Below, piece by piece: positions 1 to 7,738 of a DNA stretch of 16,020 nt. The stretch comes from an uncultured Clostridia bacterium (lineage in GTDB: Bacteria > Bacillota > Clostridia > TANB77 > CAG-508), in the NCBI GenBank assembly GCA_947624405.1, contig CANQKB010000025.1, positions 1-16,020 of the forward strand, in the 5' to 3' direction. The notes beneath the pieces were generated by a model. That model was not told the origin of the DNA. It did not search any database and saw only the letters and a list, made by a program, of their open reading frames with translations. Within the stretch, counting starts at the first letter, position 1. Each line of letters begins with the position of its first letter. The translations under genes were made by a program, and so were the position numbers.

Positions 1-914
1 CCTACTGCATTTTTTAATATATTGCTACATCCTAAAACTGCATCAACTGTCTCTCCTAAAAGTTTTCCGAACAACTGGTATTGTACTTGTAACTACTGCC
101 TTTGTTGTCTTTACTGTTAGTCCATCTACTGAACTTGTAAGTGTCCCGTTCTATAGATAAAACCCCTACAAATATTGTTAAAATTATTCCTAGCACCCAT
201 ATTACACTTGACTTGAAAAATTTAGCTAATTTCCCTATTTGTATTTTATCTGATATTTTTGATACAATACCAAGTGCAGTACCTATCAAAACCAATGGTA
301 ATAATATTGTTGTTATGAAATTTCCAATAAATGTTATTATAAAAAGTAAGACTGGTTGTACTGTTGAGGCTGTTACCATATTTCCTGTTGTTATCATTAA
401 TGCCAAAAGTATTGGTAATAATGAATTTATAAAACCTACCAAATCGTTTATAGTATCTTTAATTAAAACTATTACCCCTGAAAAGCTTGTCATAATCAAT
501 GTTACAATTAATATGTATTGCACATAATATGTTATTTCACCTGTTTGCCTATTTCCCATTCCTTCACTTATACTTTTTATTATGCTATGTATTATTATAA
601 TAATTAATATGTATCCAAGACTTCTAATTGTTTGTGCGACCTCTGTTCCAAGTATTTTAATTAATCTTCCTGTTATACCTTCTAATTTTATTTCTCCTGA
701 TAAAGCATTTTTGTACATTTCTTTCATGTCAATTCCTTCAAATGAATCTTCTGTATATTCTTGTGCTTCATTTATTAAATCCATTATTCCGCAGTTCTTC
801 TTCTTGCTCTTGTATTATTTCTTCTGTATCTATCACATTTGCATCACTTGCAAGCACAACATTTTTGTTTACTAAAATAATGAAAATTAATATCATGAAA
901 ATTGCTTTTTTCAT
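1..914 (-). CDS. spoIIIAE: Stage III sporulation protein AE, partial, read through three +1 shifts at CGG
   Basis: SpoIIIAE is a polytopic membrane protein of the SpoIIIA-SpoIIQ channel linking mother cell and forespore. The ATG at 914 follows an AAAGGA ribosome binding site and opens a signal-like hydrophobic stretch (residues 1-22, ending VVLAS). A long multi-pass membrane region follows. The frame breaks three times, at 789-791, 146-148 and 67-69. Each time the zero-frame codon is CGG, and skipping its C gives Gly42, Gly256 and Gly282. The joined sequence then runs FVGVLSIEGTLTSSVDGLTV and IPVVGKLLGETVDAVLGCS, which is what I expect of SpoIIIAE. About 303 residues are visible against roughly 390-400 for the family, so the C-terminus lies beyond base 1. 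It is the last visible gene of the spoIIIA operon, 26 bases after spoIIIAD. Without recoding it would be a pseudogene in four pieces. Confidence 0.92.
66..69 (-). other. Putative +1 frameshift site CGGA (spoIIIAE, Gly282)
   Basis: Zero frame reads GTT CGG AAA and stops a few codons on. Skipping C gives VV-G-KLLGETVDAV, the expected family sequence. Confidence 0.85.
145..148 (-). other. Putative +1 frameshift site CGGG (spoIIIAE, Gly256)
   Basis: Zero frame reads GAA CGG GAC. Skipping C gives LSIE-G-TLTSSVDG, the expected family sequence, 26 codons before the next site. Confidence 0.87.
788..791 (-). other. Putative +1 frameshift site CGGA (spoIIIAE, Gly42)
   Basis: Zero frame reads CTG CGG AAT and reaches TGA seven codons on. 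Skipping C joins the signal-like N-terminus (41 codons) to IMDLINEAQEYT. Confidence 0.8.
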
Positions 915-940
915 TTGTATATCCTTTCATAGATTTTTCT

Positions 941-1329
941 CTATGGCAATATATCTAAAACAGTTTGTAACATCGAAGAAATTATTGGAATTGACATTGA
1001 TATGATTATGACCTTACCTCCTAAATCCACTTTTGAGCCAATTGCATTCTCACCTGAATCTTTACATATCCCGTACAGCAAATTCCGTTAGAATGGCAAT
1101 TCCGGTGATTTTAATAAGTATTTTTAGGAACTCTTTACTTCCATTAATTTTTTCAGCGAAATCGTTTATAAAAGTTATTATCCCGGCTCAGTTTGTCCAC
1201 AAATAGAAATATTATTAATGTACTCGTAATTAGTGATATGTATATTGCGAATTCTGGTCTATATTGTTTTATAATTATGCTAATTATAACTGCAGTTAGT
1301 GCTATGCCAACTATTTTGACTATTTCCAT
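941..1329 (-). CDS. spoIIIAD: Stage III sporulation protein AD, read through two +1 shifts at CGG
   Basis: SpoIIIAD is a small membrane protein of the spoIIIA operon, part of the SpoIIIA-SpoIIQ channel complex. The start is the ATG at 1329 (MEIVKIVGIAL), preceded by AAGGAA; a longer upstream start has no such site. Residues 20-40 carry the family signature IIKQYRPEFAIYISL. The frame breaks after VDKLS (CGG at 1183-1185) and after TEFAV (CGG at 1071-1073). Skipping the C gives Gly49 and Gly86 and continues into ICKDSGENAIGSKVDLGGKV, ending at the TAG at 941. The restored 128 residues match the family's usual length. It lies 50 bases after spoIIIAC and 26 before spoIIIAE. Read literally, it would stop after 58 residues. 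Confidence 0.92.
1070..1073 (-). other. Putative +1 frameshift site CGGG (spoIIIAD, Gly86)
   Basis: Zero frame reads GTA CGG GAT ATG TAA. Skipping C gives TEFAV-G-ICKDSGENAI, matching the SpoIIIAD family. Confidence 0.87.
1182..1185 (-). other. Putative +1 frameshift site CGGG (spoIIIAD, Gly49)
   Basis: Zero frame reads AGC CGG GAT and stops ten codons on at TGA. Skipping C gives VDKLS-G-IITFINDFAEK. Confidence 0.85.
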
Positions 1330-1379
1330 TTTTACCAATTCCTTTCTAGTATAAATCAAATACGCAAAATAACTTTCTA

Positions 1380-1574
1380 TTATAAATTAAACATTGTTCT
1401 AACTGTATCAAATAAATTACTAATTTCTTGTATCACCATCGTAAGAACTATTACAAGTCCTGCAAGTGTTGTCATCATCGCTTGATCCTCACGCCCTGCT
1501 CTCACTAATACCTGATGTAATACTGCAACTAATATTCCAATTGCTGCAATTTTAAACAATAAATCTATATTCAA
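1380..1574 (-). CDS. spoIIIAC: Stage III sporulation protein AC
   Basis: This 64-residue protein matches SpoIIIAC (usually 64-68 residues), a two-helix membrane protein that is paired with SpoIIIAD in the SpoIIIA channel. Visible family signatures are DLLFKIAAIGILVAVLHQVL in the first helix, then RAGREDQAMMTTLAGLVIVL in the second. The start codon is TTG at 1574, not ATG; a clear GGAGG lies about 7 bases upstream and there is no better in-frame start. The gene is 24 bases downstream of spoIIIAB in the same operon. It is intact and contains no in-frame CGG, unlike its two downstream neighbours. Confidence 0.95.
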   Translation of the reverse strand: MNIDLLFKIAAIGILVAVLHQVLVRAGREDQAMMTTLAGLVIVLTMVIQEISNLFDTVRTMFNL

Positions 1575-1598
1575 AGTTTCGCCTCCATTCTCATGACA

Positions 1599-2108
1599 TT
1601 ATATAAGAATTATCACTATTGCCATACCACATATTATCCCTAAACTCCTATATAATTTTTCATTTTTCTTTTGTTCTTCTTCTGCTTTTTCTATTTGCTT
1701 ATCAATGAATTTCTCCATAAGTTCTATTTCTGTAATTTGCCCTTCAACATTCGTTTTACCAAGCATTTTTTCGAGATTTTTAAGTATTCTTATGTCTTCT
1801 TCATTCATATTTGTATGTACATTTTCTAACGCATAGTGCCAAGCTTCACCTGCTGACATTTCTTGCATTTTTTCTTTGGCTATTTTAAATATTTTTCCAA
1901 CTTCGCATGAAAATTCTTGTTCTATTTCTTCAAATATTTTCGGTAATGATTCATATGTATAATTTATCTTTGTTTTGAGTATATTCAATATGTTCCTAAT
2001 TATGCTTAAATCATTTGCTCTATATTTGTATTTATTGGCTATAGTTATTCCTAAACTTGTCGTGCTTAGAAATACACCCATTAATGTTATGTATTTTATA
2101 AATATCAT
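1599..2108 (-). CDS. spoIIIAB: Stage III sporulation protein AB
   Basis: SpoIIIAB is a membrane-anchored protein of the SpoIIIA complex, resembling type II secretion component GspF/PilC-like folds. This copy has 169 residues, close to the usual 170. It shows an N-terminal hydrophobic segment (YITLMGVFLSTTSLGITIANKY), a long charged helical body and a C-terminal hydrophobic segment (SLGIICGMAIVIILI), the expected topology. I chose the ATG at 2108 because a GGGGG run sits 5 bases upstream of it; an in-frame ATG at 2126 lies before that run and would put it inside the gene. The gene follows spoIIIAA after 84 bases and precedes spoIIIAC by 24. No in-frame CGG. Confidence 0.92.
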   Translation of the reverse strand: MIFIKYITLMGVFLSTTSLGITIANKYKYRANDLSIIRNILNILKTKINYTYESLPKIFEEIEQEFSCEVGKIFKIAKEKMQEMSAGEAWHYALENVHTNMNEEDIRILKNLEKMLGKTNVEGQITEIELMEKFIDKQIEKAEEEQKKNEKLYRSLGIICGMAIVIILI

Positions 2109-2192
2109 ATAACCCCCATATAACATATATATTCACTTTTTTATTTTTTAGAACAAAATTTATATTATCCTTATACTAATTTACATAGCTTT

Positions 2193-3059
2193 TCATCTTC
2201 TTTTAGGTAAAAAAATAATCTTTTCAAAAAGTTTTGCTTCAATCATTTCCTTAAATATAGGATTAGACTTTAAAGTTTCGTAATCCTTACCATGTGCTGT
2301 AAAAATGCACTTTACTCCTGAACATAAAGCATAATTTATTGCTTGTATATCTTCCCTATTTCCTATTTCATCAGAAACAATAACCTGTGGCGACATGCTT
2401 CTTACAATCATTTCTATTGCGATACTTTTTTTCAAATTATTTATTACATCAGTCCTAATTCCTAAATCATTACTAGAAATTCCTTGGCTTGTTGCAGATA
2501 GTTCTCCTCTTTCATCTGCCACTCCAACTGTTAATCCTAAAAAATTACATTCTTTTATCCCATTACTTATTTTCTTTATCAAATCTTTCAAAATTGTTGT
2601 TTTACCACTTCCTGGAGGTCCTACTATTAACGTATTATACACACTATTATTTTCCTTATCTAATATTTTTTCTATTATTTCATTCGATGCCCCTTCTATT
2701 TGTCTTGCAATTCTAAAATTTAAACTTGATATGTATTTTATATTTTTAACCTTTCCATTTTCATAAACTGCTTCTCCAGTTATACCTATTCTATGGCCTC
2801 CTTCTACAGTAACAAAGCCATTGCATATTTCATTTTGATATGTGTATATTGAATTATCACATATTATTTGCAGTATTTTGAGTAATTCTTCTTGTTTTAT
2901 TATATATGGTATGATTATCTCTTTTTCAGAAAGTCTCAAAATAATTGGCTTATTTACTCTAAATCGCATTTCTTCTATTTTTTCATAATCAGCTTGTCCC
3001 TGCAGATTCTCCTCAATTACACATGCTATTTCTCTTGGAATAAAGTTTAATATATGCAT
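2193..3059 (-). CDS. spoIIIAA: Stage III sporulation protein AA, ATPase
   Basis: SpoIIIAA is the cytoplasmic ATPase of the SpoIIIA-SpoIIQ channel, related to secretion ATPases. The 288-residue protein has a Walker A motif, GPPGSGKTT, near residues 146-154 and a Walker B-like VIVSDEIGN near 225. The family segments GFVTVEGGHRIGITG and RSMSPQVIVSDEIG are both present. The length is slightly under the roughly 300 of Bacillus. The ATG at 3059 is preceded by AAAGGG about 8 bases upstream. It heads the spoIIIA operon and is separated from queA by a terminator, so it should have its own sporulation promoter. I could not place a convincing sigma-E promoter in the short gap. No in-frame CGG. Confidence 0.96.
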   Translation of the reverse strand: MHILNFIPREIACVIEENLQGQADYEKIEEMRFRVNKPIILRLSEKEIIIPYIIKQEELLKILQIICDNSIYTYQNEICNGFVTVEGGHRIGITGEAVYENGKVKNIKYISSLNFRIARQIEGASNEIIEKILDKENNSVYNTLIVGPPGSGKTTILKDLIKKISNGIKECNFLGLTVGVADERGELSATSQGISSNDLGIRTDVINNLKKSIAIEMIVRSMSPQVIVSDEIGNREDIQAINYALCSGVKCIFTAHGKDYETLKSNPIFKEMIEAKLFEKIIFLPKRR

Positions 3060-3110
3060 TTTATTATCCCTTTCTTATTAAATGCTATTATTAATATATG
3101 CATAAAATAA

Positions 3111-3151
3111 AAAAATAGAAGAAAAATTTTATTAATTTCTCTTCTATTTTT
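3111..3151 (-). terminator. Rho-independent terminator after queA
   Basis: Just past the queA stop, an inverted repeat pairs AAAAATAGAAGA-type sequence at the high-coordinate side with TCTTCTATTTTT at the low side, followed by further T on the minus strand. It separates queA from the spoIIIA operon. The stem is AT-rich with a loop of roughly 10 bases. Confidence 0.8.
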
Positions 3152-3156
3152 ATCTT

Positions 3157-4179
3157 TTATAAAATAATCATTGCATCGCCAAAACTAAAAAATCGGTATT
3201 TTTTCTTTACTGCTTCATTATAAGCAGACAAAATATACTCCCTTCCTGCAAAAGCTGAAACAAGCATTAGCAAAGTGGACTTAGGAAGATGAAAATTTGT
3301 AATTAACCCATCTATACATTTAAATTTATACCCAGGATATATGTAAATTCCTGTATCTTCTTCTGTTTCATGAACCATTCCATATGTATCTGCAATACTT
3401 TCTAATACTCTACAAGAAGTAGTACCAACTGCAATAACCCTTTTACCATTAAGCTTTGCATCATTAATCTTATCTGCATCTTCTTGCTTTATATAAAAAT
3501 GCTCCGTATGCATTTTATGTTCTTCAACATTCTCTTCTTTTACAGGTCTAAAGGTGCCTATTCCAACATGCAAAGTTACTCTTGCAATTTGTACCCCTTT
3601 TTCCTCTATTTTTTTCAATAGCTCTTCTGTAAAATGAAGCCCTGCAGTTGGAGCTGCGGCAGAGCCTTCATACTTTGCATAAATCGTTTGATACCTATCT
3701 CTATCCTTTAACTCCTCATGTATGTATGGTGGAAGTGGCATAAGTCCAATTTTGTCTAATATTTCATTAAAAATTCCTTCATATTTAAATTTTACTTTTC
3801 TAGTTCCATCTTCCAAAATATCAAGTACATCTGCTTTTAATATTCCATCTCCAAATATAACCTCTGTACCTGGTTTTAATTTATTCCCTGGTCTTACAAT
3901 ACATTCCCAAATATCACCTTCAATTTGTTTCAAAAGTAAAAATTCAATATTAGCACCTGTTGTTTTTTTACCATATAATCTTGCAGGAATTACTTTTGTA
4001 TTGTTAATAACCAGACAATCTCCAGCATTTAAGTAGTCAATAACATCTAAAAAAACCTTATGTTCAATGGTCTGCTTTTTCCTATCCAATACCATAAGTT
4101 TTGACATATCTCTTTTTTGTATTGGAGTTTGAGCAATTAATTCTTCTGGCAATACATAATCAAACTCTGTAACTTTCAT
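3157..4179 (-). CDS. queA: S-adenosylmethionine:tRNA ribosyltransferase-isomerase
   Basis: QueA transfers and isomerises the ribosyl group of S-adenosylmethionine onto 7-aminomethyl-7-deazaguanine in tRNA, making epoxyqueuosine at the wobble position of GUN-anticodon tRNAs. The 340 residues match the family length. Recognisable segments are FDYVLPEELIAQTPI at the N-terminus, DCLVINNTKVIPARL, AAPTAGLHFTEELL (around residue 175), VTLHVGIGTFRPV and the C-terminal LITNFHLPKSTLLMLVSAFAG. The ATG at 4179 directly abuts the TAG of the upstream gene, and its GGAGG lies in that gene's last codons, so the two are translationally coupled. A terminator follows. In-gene ACG GAG at about 3505 holds an out-of-frame CGG and needs no shift. 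Confidence 0.97.
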   Translation of the reverse strand: MKVTEFDYVLPEELIAQTPIQKRDMSKLMVLDRKKQTIEHKVFLDVIDYLNAGDCLVINNTKVIPARLYGKKTTGANIEFLLLKQIEGDIWECIVRPGNKLKPGTEVIFGDGILKADVLDILEDGTRKVKFKYEGIFNEILDKIGLMPLPPYIHEELKDRDRYQTIYAKYEGSAAAPTAGLHFTEELLKKIEEKGVQIARVTLHVGIGTFRPVKEENVEEHKMHTEHFYIKQEDADKINDAKLNGKRVIAVGTTSCRVLESIADTYGMVHETEEDTGIYIYPGYKFKCIDGLITNFHLPKSTLLMLVSAFAGREYILSAYNEAVKKKYRFFSFGDAMIIL

Positions 4180-4779
4180 CTAAACCTCCATTTTATAATC
4201 CTCTTTTGGATTTTTCTCTATATCACATATAATTTTTTTTATTTCATCAAACCTTCTATAAACTGCATTCGGCACACTTTTGTATATGTATTCTTTATCT
4301 CCATCTAAAAATGCTTGTCTTATTTTAGTTGAAGATACTGCATTAAACATATTTTCTCTTTCAAAGATTTTTAATTCTATTCTATGTTTTACAGTTTCAT
4401 CTCTAAGCCAATCTTCTATAATTGCTCTATCATCTGAAAAATACATTGAAAAATGCTGTTGTTCTACTGCAGATACAATATTATAATATAGATACCTTCC
4501 CCATTCAGGATTTGAAGGCAAATCATTTTCCATTGACCAATCTGGCAATTCTTTTACAATTATCCTATCTCTATCTCCATTTTTATATCTTTCATTTAAT
4601 GCTTCTAACAAAATCTCACGTCTTAATTCTATCTTTAATGGATTTCGTAATGTTCCATATTTATTTGTACTTCCTATTAATATTGCAACCTTATCATTTT
4701 CAGCTAGTGCTTTATCAATCATTCCAAGATGTCCATTATGCAAAGGCTGTATTCTTGTTAAAAATGCTCCTGCTTTCAT
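4180..4779 (-). CDS. Nicotinamide-nucleotide adenylyltransferase-like protein
   Basis: This 199-residue protein belongs to the HxGH nucleotidylyltransferase superfamily. The motif PLHNGH (residues 12-17, His14 and His17) binds the triphosphate, and VSSTKIR near residues 148-154 matches the ISSTxxR motif that closes the site. Overall it most resembles the archaeal-type NadM or NadR N-terminal domain, which joins NMN and ATP into NAD. Substrate is inferred from family resemblance only; other members of the superfamily act on pantetheine phosphate or FAD precursors. The ATG at 4779 has GGAG about 8 bases upstream. It is stop-to-start coupled to queA, with no known functional link. No in-frame CGG. 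Confidence 0.8.
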   Translation of the reverse strand: MKAGAFLTRIQPLHNGHLGMIDKALAENDKVAILIGSTNKYGTLRNPLKIELRREILLEALNERYKNGDRDRIIVKELPDWSMENDLPSNPEWGRYLYYNIVSAVEQQHFSMYFSDDRAIIEDWLRDETVKHRIELKIFERENMFNAVSSTKIRQAFLDGDKEYIYKSVPNAVYRRFDEIKKIICDIEKNPKEDYKMEV

Positions 4780-4864
4780 CTTATATTCTCCAATCTAATC
4801 ATATTGTTATAGTTAAATTTATTTTAATTAACTAATTGAAAAGCCTGAAAAGTTCATCTTATAC

Positions 4865-5596
4865 TTAAACAATTCTTGTTATATCGTTATACATTACAAA
4901 TATAGATAAACCAATAATAAATGCGAATCCTAGCATTTGTATTTGTAATGATGTTTCTTCTTTTAACGGCTTTCTCTTAATTGCCTCAATAACATAAATT
5001 AAAAACTTACCTCCATCTAAAGGTGGTATAGGCAAAAGATTTGTAATACCTAATGATAAAGAAATAACTGAAAACAAATATATAAAATCAGCTATTCCTG
5101 TTGTTTGTGCAACAATCGTAGCTACTCCAACTGGGCCTGCTAAATCATCTACAGATGCTCCTCCAGTAAATAGCATTTTCACACTATCAAATAAAGCTCC
5201 CATAAAACCAATCGTACTAGACATTGCAATTTGTACATCATACATCACTGCAATTAAAATAAAGTAGATAAGTAAACCAAAAACAATATTAACAACTGGT
5301 CCTGCCAGCACGATTGCCATTTTCTTTAGAAAACTTGCTTTACTAAAAGAACCTTCAGCCTCTGAATATTCTTCTTCACCTTCCATATTAACAAAACCAC
5401 CAAGGGGAATAATTCTTAGAGAATACTTTGTGTTTTTATATTCTTTACTCCAAATTGTTTTGCCAAAACCAACAGAAAATTCATTTACCTTAATTTTACA
5501 AAGTTTAGCAACAACAAAATGTCCACCTTCATGTATAATAACTAAAATTCCAAGTAGAATCAAAGTTTTAACTATTGCAAATAAAATATTTAACAT
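4865..5596 (-). CDS. rseP: Site-2 protease, RseP/RasP family, without PDZ domain
   Basis: This is a membrane-embedded zinc metalloprotease of the M50 family, which cleaves transmembrane substrates such as anti-sigma factors and signal-peptide remnants. The zinc motif HEGGH lies in the first membrane segment (His22, Glu23, His26), and NLLPIPPLDGG near residue 190 supplies the third ligand region. At 243 residues it is much shorter than the usual 330-430: the segment after AGPVVNIVFGLLIYFILIAV passes into a short linker with no PDZ domain. The frame is open throughout, so the lack is not due to a visible frameshift. The ATG at 5596 has AGGAGG 5 bases upstream and lies 8 bases after cdsA. Confidence 0.9.
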   Translation of the reverse strand: MLNILFAIVKTLILLGILVIIHEGGHFVVAKLCKIKVNEFSVGFGKTIWSKEYKNTKYSLRIIPLGGFVNMEGEEEYSEAEGSFSKASFLKKMAIVLAGPVVNIVFGLLIYFILIAVMYDVQIAMSSTIGFMGALFDSVKMLFTGGASVDDLAGPVGVATIVAQTTGIADFIYLFSVISLSLGITNLLPIPPLDGGKFLIYVIEAIKRKPLKEETSLQIQMLGFAFIIGLSIFVMYNDITRIV

Positions 5597-5604
5597 CTTG
5601 CCTC

Positions 5605-6444
5605 CTAAATATTCATAAGTAGCACATACGCAACAGGTGCTATAAACAAAATACTATCAATCCTATCTAATAATCCACCATGTCCCGGTATTAGATTACT
5701 ATAATCTTTTATCTCATTGTATCTTTTAATACTTGATGCAGAAAAATCTCCTATTTGCCCTACAATACTTAGTACCAAAGAAACTAATACTATATATATA
5801 TATGATATATTTGCATAAAAATACGTATTGCATATCACTGTATAGACAAGTGATATTACAATTGCACCTATAGTCCCACAAACACAACCTTCAATTGACT
5901 TATTAGGACTTACTCTACTAAACTTATGCTTTCTTGTATTAAAAGCACAGCCACCTAAATAAGCAAATATATCTGTTGCCCAACCTGCAATTATTACATA
6001 CCAAATTAATATATCTCCATTATCAACTTGTCTCAAAATTGGCAAAAACATTATAAAAACAGGTATATACATAATTCCAAAAAGCGTAACCGCTCCATCT
6101 ACAATGTTTTTTTTCATTCCTGAATTAAGTATGCTTAAAAATATTACAAATACAGCAAATACCACCACTGCGAACATCATACTCATCATATCAGCATCAA
6201 CAGTTAAAAGTGATGACTGCAAATGAAAAAATCTTAATACTGCAATACTTGTAGCAACCAAGTAACCTATCCATTTAATAGGTTTGGCTTTTTTTCCCTT
6301 TTCAAAGGCTTCATAATATTCTTTTATACTAATTATTGCAACAATAGCAAAAAAGACATCTATAACCATGGCATTACCAAAAATTAATAATGCCACAACT
6401 GCTGGTAATCCTATCACAGTTGTCAAAATCCTTTTTATATCCAT
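5605..6444 (-). CDS. cdsA: Phosphatidate cytidylyltransferase
   Basis: CdsA makes CDP-diacylglycerol from phosphatidic acid and CTP, the branch point of membrane phospholipid synthesis. The 279-residue protein has about eight hydrophobic segments. Near its C-terminus is the family signature: SRVSPNKSIEG, then GDFSASSIKRYNEIKD, then IPGHGGLLDRIDS, which carries the catalytic aspartates and the GHGGxxDRxDS element. The ATG at 6444 has GGAGG 12 bases upstream, inside the end of uppS. It sits between uppS and rseP; in many Firmicutes dxr lies between cdsA and rseP, but not here. CCG GGA at about 5686 contains an out-of-frame CGG that needs no shift. Confidence 0.96.
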   Translation of the reverse strand: MDIKRILTTVIGLPAVVALLIFGNAMVIDVFFAIVAIISIKEYYEAFEKGKKAKPIKWIGYLVATSIAVLRFFHLQSSLLTVDADMMSMMFAVVVFAVFVIFLSILNSGMKKNIVDGAVTLFGIMYIPVFIMFLPILRQVDNGDILIWYVIIAGWATDIFAYLGGCAFNTRKHKFSRVSPNKSIEGCVCGTIGAIVISLVYTVICNTYFYANISYIYIVLVSLVLSIVGQIGDFSASSIKRYNEIKDYSNLIPGHGGLLDRIDSILFIAPVAYVLLMNI

Positions 6445-6449
6445 AGGGT

Positions 6450-7148
6450 TTATTTTCCTCCGTATTTTCTATTTCTCTTTTCGTAAATTTCTATAACTTC
6501 ATCTAAATCTTTTTCATCAAATTCTGGCCAATACTTTTCTACAAATACAAATTCAGTATATACTAATTGCCATGGCAAAAATCCACTTGTTCTCATTTCT
6601 CCACTTGTTCTAACTAATAAATCTGGATCTGGTATACCTTTAGTATAAAGATAACTAGATATCAAATCTTGGTTTATATCATTTATATTTATTTTATTAT
6701 CTACAGTATCATTAACAATTTTTTGAACTGCTTTTGTTATTTCATCTCTTCCTCCATAATTAAGAGCAATACAAAGTGTGAGTCCAGTATTATCTTTAGT
6801 TCTTTCTTCAGCTTCTTTGATACTTTTTTGTAATGCTTTAGATAATACACTCTTATCACCTAATATTTTTATTCTAACATTTTCTGTATTGTCTGTTGTT
6901 ATAACTGTATGTAAATAAACATTGAAAAGTTGCATAAGATTTCCTACTTCTTCTTTGCTTCTTTTCCAATTTTCAGTTGAAAAAGCATATACTGTTAGAT
7001 ATTTTATTCCAATTTTATTTGCATATTTTGAAATTCTTTTAAGTGCTTCTGCTCCCTCTTTATGCCCAAGTTTGATACTCAAATTATGCTCTCTTGCCCA
7101 TCTTCTGTTTCCATCCATTATTATCGCAATATGTTCAGGTAGTGCCAT
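6450..7148 (-). CDS. uppS: Isoprenyl (undecaprenyl) diphosphate synthase
   Basis: UppS condenses isopentenyl diphosphate with farnesyl diphosphate in cis to give undecaprenyl diphosphate, the lipid carrier for cell-wall polymers. The 232 residues match the family. The N-terminal HIAIIMDGNRRWA (catalytic Asp12), LTVYAFSTENWKRS, the central ALNYGGRDEI and the C-terminal DPDLLVRTSGEMRTSGFLPW are all diagnostic. The ATG at 7148 is preceded by GGGAGG with an 8-base spacing. It lies 27 bases after frr and its stop is 5 bases before cdsA. The terminal TAC GGA GGA holds a CGGA out of frame and is read normally. Confidence 0.97.
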   Translation of the reverse strand: MALPEHIAIIMDGNRRWAREHNLSIKLGHKEGAEALKRISKYANKIGIKYLTVYAFSTENWKRSKEEVGNLMQLFNVYLHTVITTDNTENVRIKILGDKSVLSKALQKSIKEAEERTKDNTGLTLCIALNYGGRDEITKAVQKIVNDTVDNKININDINQDLISSYLYTKGIPDPDLLVRTSGEMRTSGFLPWQLVYTEFVFVEKYWPEFDEKDLDEVIEIYEKRNRKYGGK

Positions 7149-7175
7149 GTTTACTTCCTCCCTATTTTGCCCATA

Positions 7176-7724
7176 TTATACACTCATAATTTCTTTTTCT
7201 TTTGTAGCAAGTATTTCATCAATTTTTTCTATTTTCTTATCTGTTAATTTTTGAATCTGTGTTTCTGCTGAATGTAAATCATCCTCTGTTATGTTTCCAT
7301 CTTTTTGTTCTTTTTTTGCATTGTCTAATCCTTCTCTTCTTATTGAACGAATAGAAACTTTTGCTTCTTCTGCAACTTTTTTTATATCTTTTACAATTTC
7401 TTTTCTTCTTTCTTCATTTAATTCAGGGAAAGCAAGTCTTATAACCTTTCCATCATTATTTGGTGTAATTCCTATATCAGATGCAAGTATTGCTTTTTCT
7501 ATTTCTTTTAAAATACTCATATCCCAAGGTTGTATAACTATTAATCTTGCTTCAGGAACTGATATTCCTGCTACTTGGCTAATTGGTGTTGGCACTCCAT
7601 AATAGTCTACCTTAACTTTATTAAGTATTGCAGGGTTTGCTCTTCCTGCTCTTACTTCTGCGAAATTTTCGGTTAAAACACTTATTGTTTTATCCATCTT
7701 TTCTTCAATATTACTAAAATCCAT
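7176..7724 (-). CDS. frr: Ribosome recycling factor
   Basis: RRF splits post-termination ribosomes with EF-G. The 182-residue protein has the family landmarks: EEKMDKTISVLTENFAEVRAGRANPAIL at the N-terminal helix, VDYYGVPTPISQVAGISVPEARL, IQPWDMSILKEIEKAI and the basic C-terminal stretch VSIRSIRREGLDNAKK. The ATG at 7724 has a near-perfect AAAGGAGG upstream that overlaps the end of pyrH, so the two genes are tightly linked. No in-frame CGG. Its role in ribosome handling is general and is not evidence for a part in the frameshifting described elsewhere. Confidence 0.97.
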   Translation of the reverse strand: MDFSNIEEKMDKTISVLTENFAEVRAGRANPAILNKVKVDYYGVPTPISQVAGISVPEARLIVIQPWDMSILKEIEKAILASDIGITPNNDGKVIRLAFPELNEERRKEIVKDIKKVAEEAKVSIRSIRREGLDNAKKEQKDGNITEDDLHSAETQIQKLTDKKIEKIDEILATKEKEIMSV

Positions 7725-7738
7725 TATTTCTCCTCCTT

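Noticed and set aside
582..1005. Plus-strand open frames opposite spoIIIAD and spoIIIAE, and the other plus-strand frames in the window
   Set aside because: They are shadows in AT-rich DNA with no ribosome binding sites or recognisable domains, opposite well-supported minus-strand genes.
1..1329. spoIIIAD and spoIIIAE as decaying pseudogenes
   Set aside because: All five breaks share one form (extra C making an in-frame CGG), with no other lesions, and the rejoined products keep family motifs. Decay would give mixed lesions.
3060..3110. Sigma-E promoter for the spoIIIA operon
   Set aside because: A GCATATA-like element and a CATTTAAT-like element are present, but the spacing does not fit the sigma-E consensus, so I do not call it.
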